Positions 34,440-43,458 of a stretch of 64,000 bases of DNA are shown piece after piece. The notes below the pieces were generated by a model, which did not search any database, was not told the DNA's origin, and was given only the letters and a program-made list of their open reading frames with translations. The stretch covers positions 4,402,001 through 4,466,000 of the forward strand of contig NZ_CP081496.1 of assembly GCF_019774615.1 (NCBI RefSeq). The letters are read 5' to 3'. Each line of letters opens with the position of its first letter. Within the stretch, counting starts at the first letter, position 1. Origin of the DNA: Streptomyces sp. BHT-5-2 (GTDB lineage Bacteria; Actinomycetota; Actinomycetes; Streptomycetales; Streptomycetaceae). The translations under genes and the position numbers were made by a program.

Positions 34440-35894
34440 GTGTCCACTGCCCTGTCCGGCCCCGACTCCCTGCTGCGCCGCACTCTCGGAGAACAGCGCA
34501 TCGCCCTGGTCGCCTGGCGACTGCTGGTGCTCCAGAGCGCCGATCCGGCCGTCGGCGCCGGCATGGCGGAGTTCTCGACCTACCGCGCGCATCCCTGGCG
34601 GCGGATGCAGCACACCATGGACAGCGGCCGGCGGCTGTTCTTCGGCGACCGCGAGGAGCTGCGCCGGGAGATCGCCCGCCTGGAACGGACGCACCGCCGC
34701 ATCCGGGGAACGGACGGGCAGGGTCGGGAGTTCTCCGCGCTGGACCCGACGGTGCGGGTGTGGGTGCTGATGACGCTGTACGAATCGATGACCGCGATGT
34801 GCGAGCTGTCCGGCGCACCGCTCGGCGCGGCCGAACGCGACCAGCTGTACGCGGAGTTCCGCCTGGTCTGCAAGGAGTTCGGCCTGCCGGCCGAGCTCTT
34901 CCCGCGCACCGCCGCGCAGGTGCCCGCGTACGTCGAACGCACCATCCGCGACCGCCTGGAGTACACCGAGGCCGCCCACGACCTGCTGTTCCAGATGTTG
35001 CACCAGGCACCGCCACCGCGCCGGCTGGGGCGCCTGCGCCCTGCCTGGCCGCTGCTGCGCCCGGTGATCGCCCGCATGCTGACGGCCCTGACCCTCGCGG
35101 ATCTGCCGCCGGCGTTCCGCGAGCGGTTCGGCCTGCGCCGAAGCCGCAGCGCCGCGGCCCTGTCCTGGCTGCTGCACCACGGCTCGCGCCACCTCGTGAC
35201 CCGCCTGCCCGACCGGCTGCGCTACCACAACCGGACAACCGCACAGCAGGCCGCCCAGCCGGCTGCCGAGCCGGCCCGGGCCGCACCCCACGGCGACGGA
35301 GACGGCGCGGCCGCACGGGCCGGGCGTCTACCGAAGCCGCGCCGGGCCGGGCGCGACACCGCGCGCCGGGCCCGCGTGGAGGCGTTCTTCCGGCAGGTGC
35401 TGGACCAGACCGGCGACGGCCACCTCACCGCCGCCGACCTCCAGGCCATGGCACACAACGTGTGCTGGCAACTGGAGCTGGACGAGAGCCGGGAGGCCGA
35501 GGTGTACGCCGGGTTCGACACCTGGTGGCAGCACATCCGCTCCACCATGGACACCGACGGCGACGACCGGGTCTCCCTGGGCGAGTTCACCACCGCGATG
35601 CTCGCCGGCATCGACCGCGACCCCGACTACCTCCACCAGGGCCTGCACACCGCGCTGCGCGCCCTCTTCCGCGCCGTGGACACCGACGGCAGCGGTCTCC
35701 TGGGGCCCGACGAGTACCGCGTCGTCTTCGGCGGCTCCCGGGTCCACCCGGCCGAGCTCAACCACGGCTTCCGCCAACTCGACGCCGACGGCGACGGGCA
35801 GATCACCGAGGAGGAGTTCCTGCGGGCCTTCACCGACTACTTCACCGCCCGCGCCGACACCGTGGCCGGCACCCAACTCCTGGGCCGCCCCTGA
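34440..35894 (+). CDS. DUF2236 (mpaB/Lcp-like) oxygenase domain fused to four EF-hands
   Basis: 484 residues from GTG 34440 (GGGAG upstream). Residues about 20-270 match the DUF2236 / ER-bound oxygenase mpaB/rubber-oxygenase-like family: DPAVGAGMAEFST, R55-x3-T59 in RRMQHTM, H85 in RTHRRIRG and LDPTVRVWVLMTLYES. In latex-clearing protein the corresponding Arg, Thr and His lie at the heme. After a Pro/Arg linker come four EF-hand loops starting at Asp322 (DQTGDGHLTAAD), Asp371 (DTDGDDRVSLGE), Asp414 (DTDGSGLLGPDE) and Asp448 (DADGDGQITEEE), like calerythrin. The fusion suggests a calcium-controlled heme oxygenase; that is inference. Confidence 0.82.
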   Translation: MSTALSGPDSLLRRTLGEQRIALVAWRLLVLQSADPAVGAGMAEFSTYRAHPWRRMQHTMDSGRRLFFGDREELRREIARLERTHRRIRGTDGQGREFSALDPTVRVWVLMTLYESMTAMCELSGAPLGAAERDQLYAEFRLVCKEFGLPAELFPRTAAQVPAYVERTIRDRLEYTEAAHDLLFQMLHQAPPPRRLGRLRPAWPLLRPVIARMLTALTLADLPPAFRERFGLRRSRSAAALSWLLHHGSRHLVTRLPDRLRYHNRTTAQQAAQPAAEPARAAPHGDGDGAAARAGRLPKPRRAGRDTARRARVEAFFRQVLDQTGDGHLTAADLQAMAHNVCWQLELDESREAEVYAGFDTWWQHIRSTMDTDGDDRVSLGEFTTAMLAGIDRDPDYLHQGLHTALRALFRAVDTDGSGLLGPDEYRVVFGGSRVHPAELNHGFRQLDADGDGQITEEEFLRAFTDYFTARADTVAGTQLLGRP

Positions 35895-36010
35895 CGGACA
35901 CCTGTCCGGTCTCACCTGCCCTCCCCCGGTCGGCGCTCAGGCTGGTGGTTTCGGTCCCGGCATCAGGCGCGTCTGGATACCGCCGCCCACGGGGTGTGGA
36001 CTGCCTGGCC

Positions 36011-37084
36011 ATGAAGGCATGGCAGATGACCACACCCCAAGGCGGCCTGCGTCCGGCGGAGTTGCCCGAACCCCTGCTGCGCGGCGGCGGCGCGACGCTC
36101 GACGTCCTCGCCGCGCAGATCCCCGCGTACACCGATTCACTGGTGGCCGGCGGACGCGGTGGGTTTCCGACCCCGATCGTGCTCGGTGCCTGTGGCATCG
36201 CCCGGGTCACGGCGGTGGCCGACGAGGTGTTCGGGGTGCGGCCGGGCGACGTCGTCGTGGCCAACGGGCTGTTCCGGTCCGGGCGCGCCGCCTGTCCCGA
36301 GGAGGCGATCCTGGCATGGACCGGGATCGGCGGCGACGGTCGTGCCACGGCGACCACCGACCGCATGCGCGAGATCTGGCGGGACGGCCTGTACGCCGAG
36401 CGGGCGGTGCAGCCGGAGCGCACCCTGGTCGCGCTGCCCGGTGCGGACGCCTACCCGGCGCCCGAGCGGCTGGCGTTCCTGCCGTGGCTGGGCATCGCGG
36501 GAGAGGCGATCGACCGTGCGGACGTGCGCGCGGGCCAGGTCGTCGCCGTGGTCGGGGCGACCGGGCAACTGGGCGCGGCGGCGGTGCTCATCGCGCTGGC
36601 CCGCGGCGCCGCCGCAGTCGTCGCCGCCGGCCGGAACCGCGAGGCGCTCGACGCGCTCGCGGGCCTCGACCCGCGCGTGGTACCGGTACCGCTCACCGGC
36701 GACCGCGGAACCGACGGACCGGCGATCGGGGCGGCCGCCGGCCCGGTCGACGCGGTCGTCGACACGCTGGGTGCGGTGCCGAGCCCGCACCCGACGATGG
36801 CCGGCTACGACGCGCTGCGTCCGGACGGCTCCTGGGTCCTGGTCGGCGGCGTGCGGCAGGAACTCCCCATTCCGTACGGCGACTTCATGCACCGGCGACT
36901 GACCCTGCGCGGTTCGTGGGCGTACCGCGACGCCACCGTGCTCGGCCTGTGGTCGATGATCCGCAGCGGCGTCCTCGACCTGTCGGTGCTGGACGTCACC
37001 GTCGTCGGACTGGACGATCCCGCCGCGGCGCTCACCGTGGCCTCCCGGTCGCGCGGACTGTCCGTGGTCGTCCTGGTGCCGTGA
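36011..37084 (+). CDS. Zinc-independent MDR oxidoreductase
   Basis: 357-residue medium-chain dehydrogenase/reductase. The Rossmann loop is VVAVVGATGQLGAAAVLIALARGA. The Cys/His zinc ligands of alcohol dehydrogenases (GHE...) are absent, so it is nearer to quinone-oxidoreductase-type members. Substrate unknown. It starts 116 nt after the DUF2236/EF-hand gene on the same strand, so co-transcription is possible. Confidence 0.83.
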   Translation: MKAWQMTTPQGGLRPAELPEPLLRGGGATLDVLAAQIPAYTDSLVAGGRGGFPTPIVLGACGIARVTAVADEVFGVRPGDVVVANGLFRSGRAACPEEAILAWTGIGGDGRATATTDRMREIWRDGLYAERAVQPERTLVALPGADAYPAPERLAFLPWLGIAGEAIDRADVRAGQVVAVVGATGQLGAAAVLIALARGAAAVVAAGRNREALDALAGLDPRVVPVPLTGDRGTDGPAIGAAAGPVDAVVDTLGAVPSPHPTMAGYDALRPDGSWVLVGGVRQELPIPYGDFMHRRLTLRGSWAYRDATVLGLWSMIRSGVLDLSVLDVTVVGLDDPAAALTVASRSRGLSVVVLVP

Positions 37085-37351
37085 GCTTTCGGCCCGGCAC
37101 GCGCGGGTAGCCGGCCGTGGTCCGGCGCCCGGGCGTCCCGGCCGCGGTCCGCCCACCAGGCGGCCGCCGCCTCCTGCGATCACGGCATCAACTCCGCGCG
37201 ATCACACAGGAGTTACCAGTCCCCTACCAATCCTCTGGAATCTCTTCCGGAATCCCTTCCGGGGCCCGCAACGGAGGGTCATACTGCCTCCATAGCAACT
37301 CCCTCAACTCCTCGCAACAGAGGCCGAGTTCGATCACGGGGGTGCACGCAC

Positions 37352-39094
37352 GTGTCTGTGCCCGAACAACCCGCCTCGTCCCCGACATCCACTTCACCGC
37401 CTTCACACACCGCCTCACCTTCCGACGCCCCGCCTGCGGAGCACGGCCTGAGCGAGGCCACCCGGCTGCTGTGTGCCGGGGTCTACTTCGACGGCCAGTT
37501 CCGCCGCCGGGTCATCCAGGAGCTGGTCGAGCACGAGGAGCGGCCGATCGCCCCCTCGCTCGGCTATGACGCGCTGCCCGTCCTCGCCCACGCCCTGCGC
37601 GCCCGCCGCGGGGAGGCGGTGACCGGACTGGTGCTGCTGGCCGTCTGGGTGGTGTTCATCGTGCTCGACCTGTCCGGGGTCGGCTCGCAGACCCTGCTGC
37701 CCGTCCCCTGGTGCCTGGCGTACGGAGCGGTCTGCTTCCTGTCCTGGTTCGCGCGCGGAACCCGGAGTTCCCTCTTCACCCTCGGGCGTTCGGTGCTCAA
37801 GGAGGCGACCCGCGGCCGGCTCAAGGCGGTGCTGCCGGTCCTGCCGTTCCTGGTCGCGGTGGTGTACTGGGCGGCCGTGCTGCTGTCGCTGTTCCGCGGC
37901 GCGGATGCCTGGCTCGCCGTGGTGTTCCCGATCCTGCTGGTGCCGCCGGTCTGGGCGTACCGCAACCACGTGGCCTCCGTCATGCGCCATCAGCTGAGCC
38001 GCGCCGCCTTCGCCACGAAGGGCCGTGCGCAGCTGCCCGACACCGACCAGTTCCGGCGCATCGGCACGGCCATCGCCCGCGAACAGCACGCCCGACTGGC
38101 CATCTACGACCCGTTCCGGCCCTTCGTCGGCGCCGGCGAACCGTACAAACCGTGGTCGGTCGCCATGGAGCTCAAACACCAGTCGTGGTCGGCGCCGCCG
38201 GGAGCACCGGAGACGGACGCGCCGCCGCGGCCCGCCCCCGTCTCGTTCGTCAAGTCGGAGCCGGCGAGCGGCGGCGCCTCGCTCACCGGCCGTGAGGTCG
38301 TCGATCTGATCAAGCCCCGCCTGGCGGCGCTGCGCACCTCGGCGGCGGCCACCAGCCGGGACCGCCTGCGCTTCCTCGAAGTCGAGGAGCTGGTGTATCT
38401 GCCGGTCGGGCTGCCGCGGGACCAGGTGGACTACGACCCCGAGGCCGTCCAGGAGCACCTGGACCGGGCGGTCGGCGAGGGCGCGGAGGCCCGTCGGCAC
38501 TTCCTGCGGGTGCGGGTCGGTGCCTGGGACGAGCAGGTCGCGATCTGCCTGCTGGTCCGCATCCATACACAGGGCGGGATGCTGGTGCTGGAGGTCGCGC
38601 CCCATGTCCTGACGCCGGTGCGCCCGGAGTTCAAGTCGGTCGACGTGCTCGCGGCGCACGACGGGGACGGGCCGCTGCGCGATGCCGTGCGCGGTGTGCT
38701 GACCAGCCCCTCGGCGGGCTTCAACGCCGGGATCTCGTTGGGCCACACGGCACTGTCGCTGTTCCGCACCTGGCTGGCGATGCCTCAGCACGCCCTGCCG
38801 GACGCGCCGGCCGCTTCCGTACGGGAGTTGGGGAGCGTGAAGGAGGTCTCGCTGTTCCAGGAGATGGACATCAGCCGCTATGTGAAGACGCTCCAGGACC
38901 GGATCGCCAACGGCGTGCAGGAGGCCCTGCGGAGCAAGGACTACGAGACCAACGTGTTCGACCAGTACATCATCAACGTGGGCGAGGGCGGGGTGTTCAT
39001 CGGCGGGATGAGTGGCGGCGCGGTCGCCTCCGGCGAGCGGGCCTCGGCGAAACACCTGGACACATCGACGGAGACGGGGGGCGGTCGGACATGA
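37352..39094 (+). CDS. Four-span membrane protein with C-terminal Gly-rich motif
   Basis: 580-residue protein of no family I recognise. A Pro/Ser-rich lead is followed by four membrane segments at about 89-108, 115-133, 159-181 and 184-203, then a roughly 370-residue soluble domain (landmarks: KSVDVLAAHDGDGPL, FQEMDISRYVKTLQDRI). The C-terminus (546-568) carries GGVFIGGMSGGAVASG, also found twice in the next protein. VFIG resembles the (I/V)-x-(I/V)-G core of RHIM-like amyloid motifs. GTG 37352 starts the first of three tightly linked genes; its stop overlaps the next ATG. Confidence 0.8.
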   Translation: MSVPEQPASSPTSTSPPSHTASPSDAPPAEHGLSEATRLLCAGVYFDGQFRRRVIQELVEHEERPIAPSLGYDALPVLAHALRARRGEAVTGLVLLAVWVVFIVLDLSGVGSQTLLPVPWCLAYGAVCFLSWFARGTRSSLFTLGRSVLKEATRGRLKAVLPVLPFLVAVVYWAAVLLSLFRGADAWLAVVFPILLVPPVWAYRNHVASVMRHQLSRAAFATKGRAQLPDTDQFRRIGTAIAREQHARLAIYDPFRPFVGAGEPYKPWSVAMELKHQSWSAPPGAPETDAPPRPAPVSFVKSEPASGGASLTGREVVDLIKPRLAALRTSAAATSRDRLRFLEVEELVYLPVGLPRDQVDYDPEAVQEHLDRAVGEGAEARRHFLRVRVGAWDEQVAICLLVRIHTQGGMLVLEVAPHVLTPVRPEFKSVDVLAAHDGDGPLRDAVRGVLTSPSAGFNAGISLGHTALSLFRTWLAMPQHALPDAPAASVRELGSVKEVSLFQEMDISRYVKTLQDRIANGVQEALRSKDYETNVFDQYIINVGEGGVFIGGMSGGAVASGERASAKHLDTSTETGGGRT

Positions 39095-39711
39095 CGACCG
39101 GGGAACAGGGACCGGAGGACGGCGCGCGGGCCGCCGCCGACGAGGCGGCCGAGGCGGACGGTTCCGCCCCGCCGCGCGGCGGGGAACAGGACGGCGGCAC
39201 GGGCGGCGGCGGGATCAGCATCGGCGTGCTGACCGGCGGCGCGGTCGCGGCCGGGAAGCGGGCGAGTGCCGAGGACCGTTCGCACCGGGACGGCCGGGCG
39301 GCACCGCCGCTACCGGACCCGCCCGGCGCGGGCGGGATCGCCGTACCGCGGAGCGCGCCCGGCGGGATCAGCGTCGGTGTGATGGCCGGTGGCGCCGCGG
39401 CGGCCGGCTCGGACGCCCGCGCGCTGGACGCCTCGACGCGGACGACGGTCGACGCGCCGCCCGAACTCCGCGTGGCGCTGGGCACGCTGCGTCGGCAGCT
39501 GCCGCTGCTCAACGCCAGCGACGAGACCTCGGAGATCGACGGCCGGCTGACCGATGCCGAGGAGGAGATCGAGGCCACCGGGCAGGTACGGCGGGATCGG
39601 CTGCAATGGCTGCGCGAGCGTCTGGAACTCGGTGCGACGGCCGTGGCGGGGCTCGCCTCGGCGACGGCCGTCGTCCAGCAGATCACCCAACTCCTCGGCG
39701 GCCAGGGCTAG
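39091..39711 (+). CDS. Adaptor-like protein with two copies of the shared Gly-rich motif
   Basis: 206 residues, start ATG 39091 overlapping the upstream stop (ATGA). A disordered Gly/Ala/Asp-rich N-terminal half contains GGGISIGVLTGGAVAAG (about 39-55) and GGISVGVMAGGAAAAG (91-106). The C-terminal half is helical with an acidic coiled coil (LTDAEEEIEATGQVRRDRLQWLRERLEL) and ends in a hydrophobic helix (AVAGLASATAVVQQITQLL). This is the expected shape of an adaptor that could join the membrane protein through the common motif. No known family assigned; function is inference. Confidence 0.75.
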   Translation: MTTGEQGPEDGARAAADEAAEADGSAPPRGGEQDGGTGGGGISIGVLTGGAVAAGKRASAEDRSHRDGRAAPPLPDPPGAGGIAVPRSAPGGISVGVMAGGAAAAGSDARALDASTRTTVDAPPELRVALGTLRRQLPLLNASDETSEIDGRLTDAEEEIEATGQVRRDRLQWLRERLELGATAVAGLASATAVVQQITQLLGGQG

Positions 39712-39723
39712 GAGGGGATCGCC

Positions 39724-40377
39724 ATGGCCCAATGGGACGAGGACGCACAGGACTGGGTGGCGCCCTCCCGACCGGCCCGTCCGTCGGCGGACGGCCGGAC
39801 CCGGCGCATGCTGATCGTGACGTTCGCGGTGCTCGTACTGGTCGCGGCCGCCGTCGTCGGCCTGTGGCAACTGGCGGGCGAGGACGAACCGGGCCCGCCG
39901 GAGTGGACCGTTCCGTCCGCGATGCCCAGCGGCGGCTGGACGAACACGCCCACTCCCGGCCTCTCCTCGGAACCGGGCGGCGGCCTCACCACGACCGCCG
40001 ATCCGTGCGCGGCGGTCGACGCGAGCACCGCGTCGTCCTGGGGCCTGTCCTCGGGAAGCGCCTCGAATCCCGGCAGTTCGCAGAGCGGGCTCAGGGCGTG
40101 CAGTTGGAGCGGAACGGCGCCCACCACCGGCGCGTACATCACGTACACGCTCATCTACTCCAAGGACCTTCCGATGTCGCCGGCGCCCACGCCCACCAGC
40201 ATCGCCGGGGTGCCCTCCGCATCGGTCGCCGGGAACGACCTGGGGTGCGTGGTCCTGTGGTCCACCTCGTTCGGAAAGGCGTTCGTGCATGCCAGGCCCA
40301 GCAGCGGAACACAGCCGAACCTGTGCACCGCCGCGGCCAACTTCGCCTCGTTGGTGGCCCCGAGAGTGCCGTCCTGA
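39724..40377 (+). CDS. Membrane-anchored extracellular protein, DUF3558-like
   Basis: 217 residues starting 12 nt after the previous gene (AGGAGGGGATC ribosome-binding site). A cytoplasmic basic head, one membrane span (LIVTFAVLVLVAAAVVGLW, about 29-47), a Pro/Ser/Thr linker, then an extracellular domain with DPCAAVDAS...LRACSWSG and two further Cys, resembling DUF3558-type secreted domains. Third gene of the module; could be the sensing or anchoring part. Confidence 0.75.
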   Translation: MAQWDEDAQDWVAPSRPARPSADGRTRRMLIVTFAVLVLVAAAVVGLWQLAGEDEPGPPEWTVPSAMPSGGWTNTPTPGLSSEPGGGLTTTADPCAAVDASTASSWGLSSGSASNPGSSQSGLRACSWSGTAPTTGAYITYTLIYSKDLPMSPAPTPTSIAGVPSASVAGNDLGCVVLWSTSFGKAFVHARPSSGTQPNLCTAAANFASLVAPRVPS

Positions 40378-40562
40378 CCTGCCTTGACGGCCCGTCCCCG
40401 ACGCGTCCGGCCGACGCCCGCCGAGTTCTCGTGCAGATATTCGACAGTCTCCCTTGACGGTGAATTCGGCGGCGGTCACGGGTCCCGGCCGTCAGCCGGG
40501 GAAGCCTCGGTCCGCACCGAAACATCCGGACAGCCGGATGGATCGCAACCGGGAGGTTGGCC

Positions 40563-40955
40563 ATGACACATCTTTCCTCGTTCCGCCGAGGTGCCGCCGT
40601 GCTGGCGAGCGCCGGACTGCTCTGTGGTGTCCTCGGTGGCGGCGTGGCCGCCGCCGCGGCCCCCTCGCCGTCCGCTCCGGGCGTCGCACACGGCTTCCAC
40701 AGAGGCCAAGTGACCGCCGAGCCCCGTCTCACGCTGCGGGCCGGCCCCGGGACCTCCTACCGTGCGGTGGGTTCGCTGCCGCACGGCGAGGTCGTCAGTG
40801 TCCGCTGCAAGGTCAACGGCCAGCGCGTCCACGGCAATCCGCGCTGGTACCGGATCCGCGAGGGCCGGTCCGGCCGGGCCTGGGCGTCGGCGCGCTACAT
40901 CAGGACGCTCCGGGAGACGCCGCGCTGGTGCGGTGACGGACACCGCCGACTCTGA
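40563..40955 (+). CDS. Secreted bacterial SH3-domain protein
   Basis: 130 residues with a Sec signal peptide (FRRGAAVLASAGLLCGVLGGGVAAAAAP) and one bacterial SH3 domain (LTLRAGPGTSYRAVGSLPHGEVVSVRCKV...WYRIREGRSGRAWASARYI). Such domains bind cell-wall peptides. ATG 40563 follows GGGAGG. A gap of 185 nt separates it from the upstream module, so co-regulation is doubtful. Confidence 0.85.
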   Translation: MTHLSSFRRGAAVLASAGLLCGVLGGGVAAAAAPSPSAPGVAHGFHRGQVTAEPRLTLRAGPGTSYRAVGSLPHGEVVSVRCKVNGQRVHGNPRWYRIREGRSGRAWASARYIRTLRETPRWCGDGHRRL

Positions 40956-40983
40956 CCACGTCGAGCCCCATCCGCCTCGGCAC

Positions 40984-41018
40984 GTCCGCCCCGGCCACGC
41001 GCAGTGGCCGGGGCGGAC
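40984..41018. terminator. Perfect 15-bp hairpin
   Basis: GTCCGCCCCGGCCAC (40984-40998) pairs exactly with 41004-41018 over a 5-nt loop. It is between the convergent SH3 and methyltransferase genes. Very strong terminator candidate. Confidence 0.8.
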
Positions 41019-41024
41019 CGTCGT

Positions 41025-41843
41025 TCAGGGGGTGCCGTTCCAACGCGCGGCGACCACGGCCGTCGTGTAGTGCATGGTGAAGCTCCCGCCCAGGGCGTCG
41101 AGGGCGGATCCGACTCCGGTCAGCACCTCCGTCAGCTGGTCCGGTGGGACCCGGGTGAAGGCGCCGAAGGTGGGCATCTGGTCCAGCCAGGCGTCCCGGG
41201 TGTAGGTCCACTCCCACTCGAACCGCCACTCTTCGGGTTCGGTGAAGTCGTCCCGTTCGCGGATTCCGTCGGCGGCCCTGGCGAGGACCGGCCGGTAGGC
41301 GTCCGGGGTTCCCTTCGTCATCGCCGAGAAGTCGAAGGGCGCGTCGGGCAGCGCCCGGCGGCAGACGTCGGTGACGGCCTCCGCCACGTCGGACGGGAGC
41401 TGGAAGACGTTCCAGAACATCGCGAGCAGGCCGCCCGGCCGCAGCGCCCGGGCGGCCTTGGCGGTGCCCGCGGCGGTGTCGATCCAGTGCCAGGCGGTGG
41501 CGGCCACGACCGCGTCGAAGGTGCGGCCGGCCGGGTCCCAGTCCTCGAAGGTCGCGATGTCGACCTCGGTGCCGTACCGCCGCGCGACCTCGGCCATCCG
41601 CGCGTCCGGCTCGACTCCGTGCACCCGGCAGCCGGCCGTCTGGAACTGACGGGCGGCGATGCCCGTCCCGCAGCCGACGTCGAGGACGTCGAGGCCGGGC
41701 CGGTCGGCGACGATGCGGCGTACCAGGGCTTCGGGGTAGCGGGGCCGGGCGCGGTCGTAGCGGGCGGCGTCGGTGCCGAACGACTCTGCCACCCGGCGGT
41801 GTTGACCAGGGTCGGCACCACCGGCGGAAGATATAGTGGGCAT
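41025..41843 (-). CDS. SAM-dependent methyltransferase
   Basis: 272-residue class I methyltransferase with the SAM loop VLDVGCGTGIAARQF, the acidic VEPDARM loop and TAWHWID. The family (methyltransferase type 11) acts on small molecules. The start codon at 41843 lies within a palindrome that is probably the operator of the divergent TetR gene; the transcript is therefore likely leaderless or nearly so, or a downstream start is used. Confidence 0.88.
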   Translation of the reverse strand: MPTISSAGGADPGQHRRVAESFGTDAARYDRARPRYPEALVRRIVADRPGLDVLDVGCGTGIAARQFQTAGCRVHGVEPDARMAEVARRYGTEVDIATFEDWDPAGRTFDAVVAATAWHWIDTAAGTAKAARALRPGGLLAMFWNVFQLPSDVAEAVTDVCRRALPDAPFDFSAMTKGTPDAYRPVLARAADGIRERDDFTEPEEWRFEWEWTYTRDAWLDQMPTFGAFTRVPPDQLTEVLTGVGSALDALGGSFTMHYTTAVVAARWNGTP

Positions 41844-41871
41844 GCGCCCACTATGGTGGGCACATGCCCAC
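41833..41871. promoter_or_regulatory. Twin TetR-type palindromes over the methyltransferase start
   Basis: Site 1 (41833-41854) has perfect 9-bp arms ATAGTGGGC and GCCCACTAT around ATGC. Site 2 (41856-41871) has GTGGGC and GCCCAC around ACAT. They share the GTGGGC core. Site 1 contains the methyltransferase ATG. Likely operators of the TetR protein at 41928. Confidence 0.8.
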
Positions 41872-41927
41872 TCGTCAAGCGGTGGCGGGCGGGGAACCGA
41901 TTCCGACGCGCAGACGAGGGGTGCACC

Positions 41928-42533
41928 GTGCCGACAGGGGTGGCCATCCGTGATGTCCGACAGCAGTTGTTCGAGGCCGCCGAGCGCATCCTGCTGCGGG
42001 ACGGGCCGAACGCACTGACCAGCCGGGCGGTCACCACGGAGGCGGGCTGCGCCAAGGGGGTCCTGCACCGGCACTTCGCCGACTTCGACGCCTTCCTCGC
42101 CGAGCTGGTGCAGGACCGCATCGGCCGGATCGAGACCCAGGCCGGCGCCCTGCGCGCGTCCGCCGGGACCGGCACGGTGGCCGAACACCTCACCGGCGCG
42201 CTGACCGAGGTGTTCGGGTCGGTGGCCGTGGCGATCGTCGGCCTCGTCATCTCCCGGGACGGTCTGCGCGCCCGGCTGCGGCAGGCCGGTTCCGTCGGCG
42301 TACCACTGCTCGCCGAGGCCACCGCGATGATCGCCGGCTATCTGACCGCCGAGCGCGAGCTGGGCCGCGTCGCGGCGGACGCCGACGTCGCCACCCTGGC
42401 CCCCACGCTGATCGGGGCCGGGCACCTGTTGTTCGCCGACCGGGAGGGCACCCCGCCGGACGCGGCAGCGGTCCGCAGGGTCGTGACGACGGTCCTCGCC
42501 GGAGTGCTGCCGGAGGCGCGCGGCGCCGGCTGA
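41928..42533 (+). CDS. TetR-family repressor
   Basis: 201 residues with a TetR helix-turn-helix (LTSRAVTTEAGCAKGVLHRHFADFDAFL). GTG 41928 is preceded by GAGGGG. Divergent from the methyltransferase, whose start codon lies in one of the two palindromes. Ligand unknown. Confidence 0.9.
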   Translation: MPTGVAIRDVRQQLFEAAERILLRDGPNALTSRAVTTEAGCAKGVLHRHFADFDAFLAELVQDRIGRIETQAGALRASAGTGTVAEHLTGALTEVFGSVAVAIVGLVISRDGLRARLRQAGSVGVPLLAEATAMIAGYLTAERELGRVAADADVATLAPTLIGAGHLLFADREGTPPDAAAVRRVVTTVLAGVLPEARGAG

Positions 42534-42612
42534 ACGTCGGCCGGCTCCGCACTACGAGAAGCGCAACGAGTCGAGCCGCTGGGACGCGGTGTCACCGATG
42601 TGGCCGTGAGCG

Positions 42613-43458
42613 TCACACATGGTGTTTGAGGCGTCCGACGAGGAGCTGCTGCCAGCCGTTCCGGGCCTGCGTCCACTCCTCGGGGCAGCTTTCGGCGCGG
42701 TCCTCGGTGACCTGTCCGCCGTCGCCGACCAGCCCCTCGTGCCGGGCCGGGTGCGCGCCGTAGACGTAGCAGGCGTAGTTCGCCGCGCGCTGGCCGTCCA
42801 GGCTGTGCTCGTCGAGCAGATCCGTCTCGTCGATCGGGCTCTCCTCGGCGGAGAGGGCGTAATCCGCGGCGGCGGCAAGGGCCTTGGCGTCGCCGGCGCC
42901 GCCCTGGTCGATCAGCATCACCGCGGCGAACTGGTCGGCGACGTCCTCCTCCCGGCCGGTGAAGTGCAGCTTGAGGCGGTCGATCAGGGCGTGCGCGCCC
43001 TCGTGGTAGGCGGTCTCCTCCAGCACGGCGGCCACATGGGCGTCGGCGCCGCCCCGTGGGACGGCGGCCCGGCCGGCGTGTGCGACCCGGTCGCGGATCT
43101 CGTCGACGTGCTCGACGCAGAAGTCGACGGCACCGGTGTCCGGGTCGTAGGCCGGTTCGGGCGCGCCGCACGAGCGGACGACGAAGGGGATGCGGTGCGG
43201 GACCTTCACGGTGTCGTTGAGCCGGTCGGCGGCCTTTTCCAGGATGCGTCGCGAGCGCAGATAGTCGGTGGCCCGCGCCGCCCTGTCGCCGGTGCGGTAC
43301 TGGACGGCGAAGCCGCCCGCGCTGTCCTTGCCGTGCGTCCGGCGGGCCGCGGTGTCCCTGGCATCGGCCGTGTCCTCGCCGGCCGTGCAGCCGGTGACCG
43401 CGGCCGCCAGCGCCAGCGTCAGCAGTGCCCGTGTGCCGTTTCCCGTACGGCGACCCAT
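42613..43458 (-). CDS. DUF4344-type lipoprotein, metallopeptidase-like
   Basis: 281 residues. Lipoprotein signal with lipobox AVTGC (Cys24), start at ATG 43458 with GGAGGGAG upstream. The core has a zincin motif HEGAH (152-156) inside LEETAYHEGAHALIDRLKL and a downstream TGREEDVADQFAA acidic segment, matching the DUF4344 putative metallopeptidases. Four further Cys are in the mature part. Surface-anchored, substrate unknown. Confidence 0.83.
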   Translation of the reverse strand: MGRRTGNGTRALLTLALAAAVTGCTAGEDTADARDTAARRTHGKDSAGGFAVQYRTGDRAARATDYLRSRRILEKAADRLNDTVKVPHRIPFVVRSCGAPEPAYDPDTGAVDFCVEHVDEIRDRVAHAGRAAVPRGGADAHVAAVLEETAYHEGAHALIDRLKLHFTGREEDVADQFAAVMLIDQGGAGDAKALAAAADYALSAEESPIDETDLLDEHSLDGQRAANYACYVYGAHPARHEGLVGDGGQVTEDRAESCPEEWTQARNGWQQLLVGRLKHHV

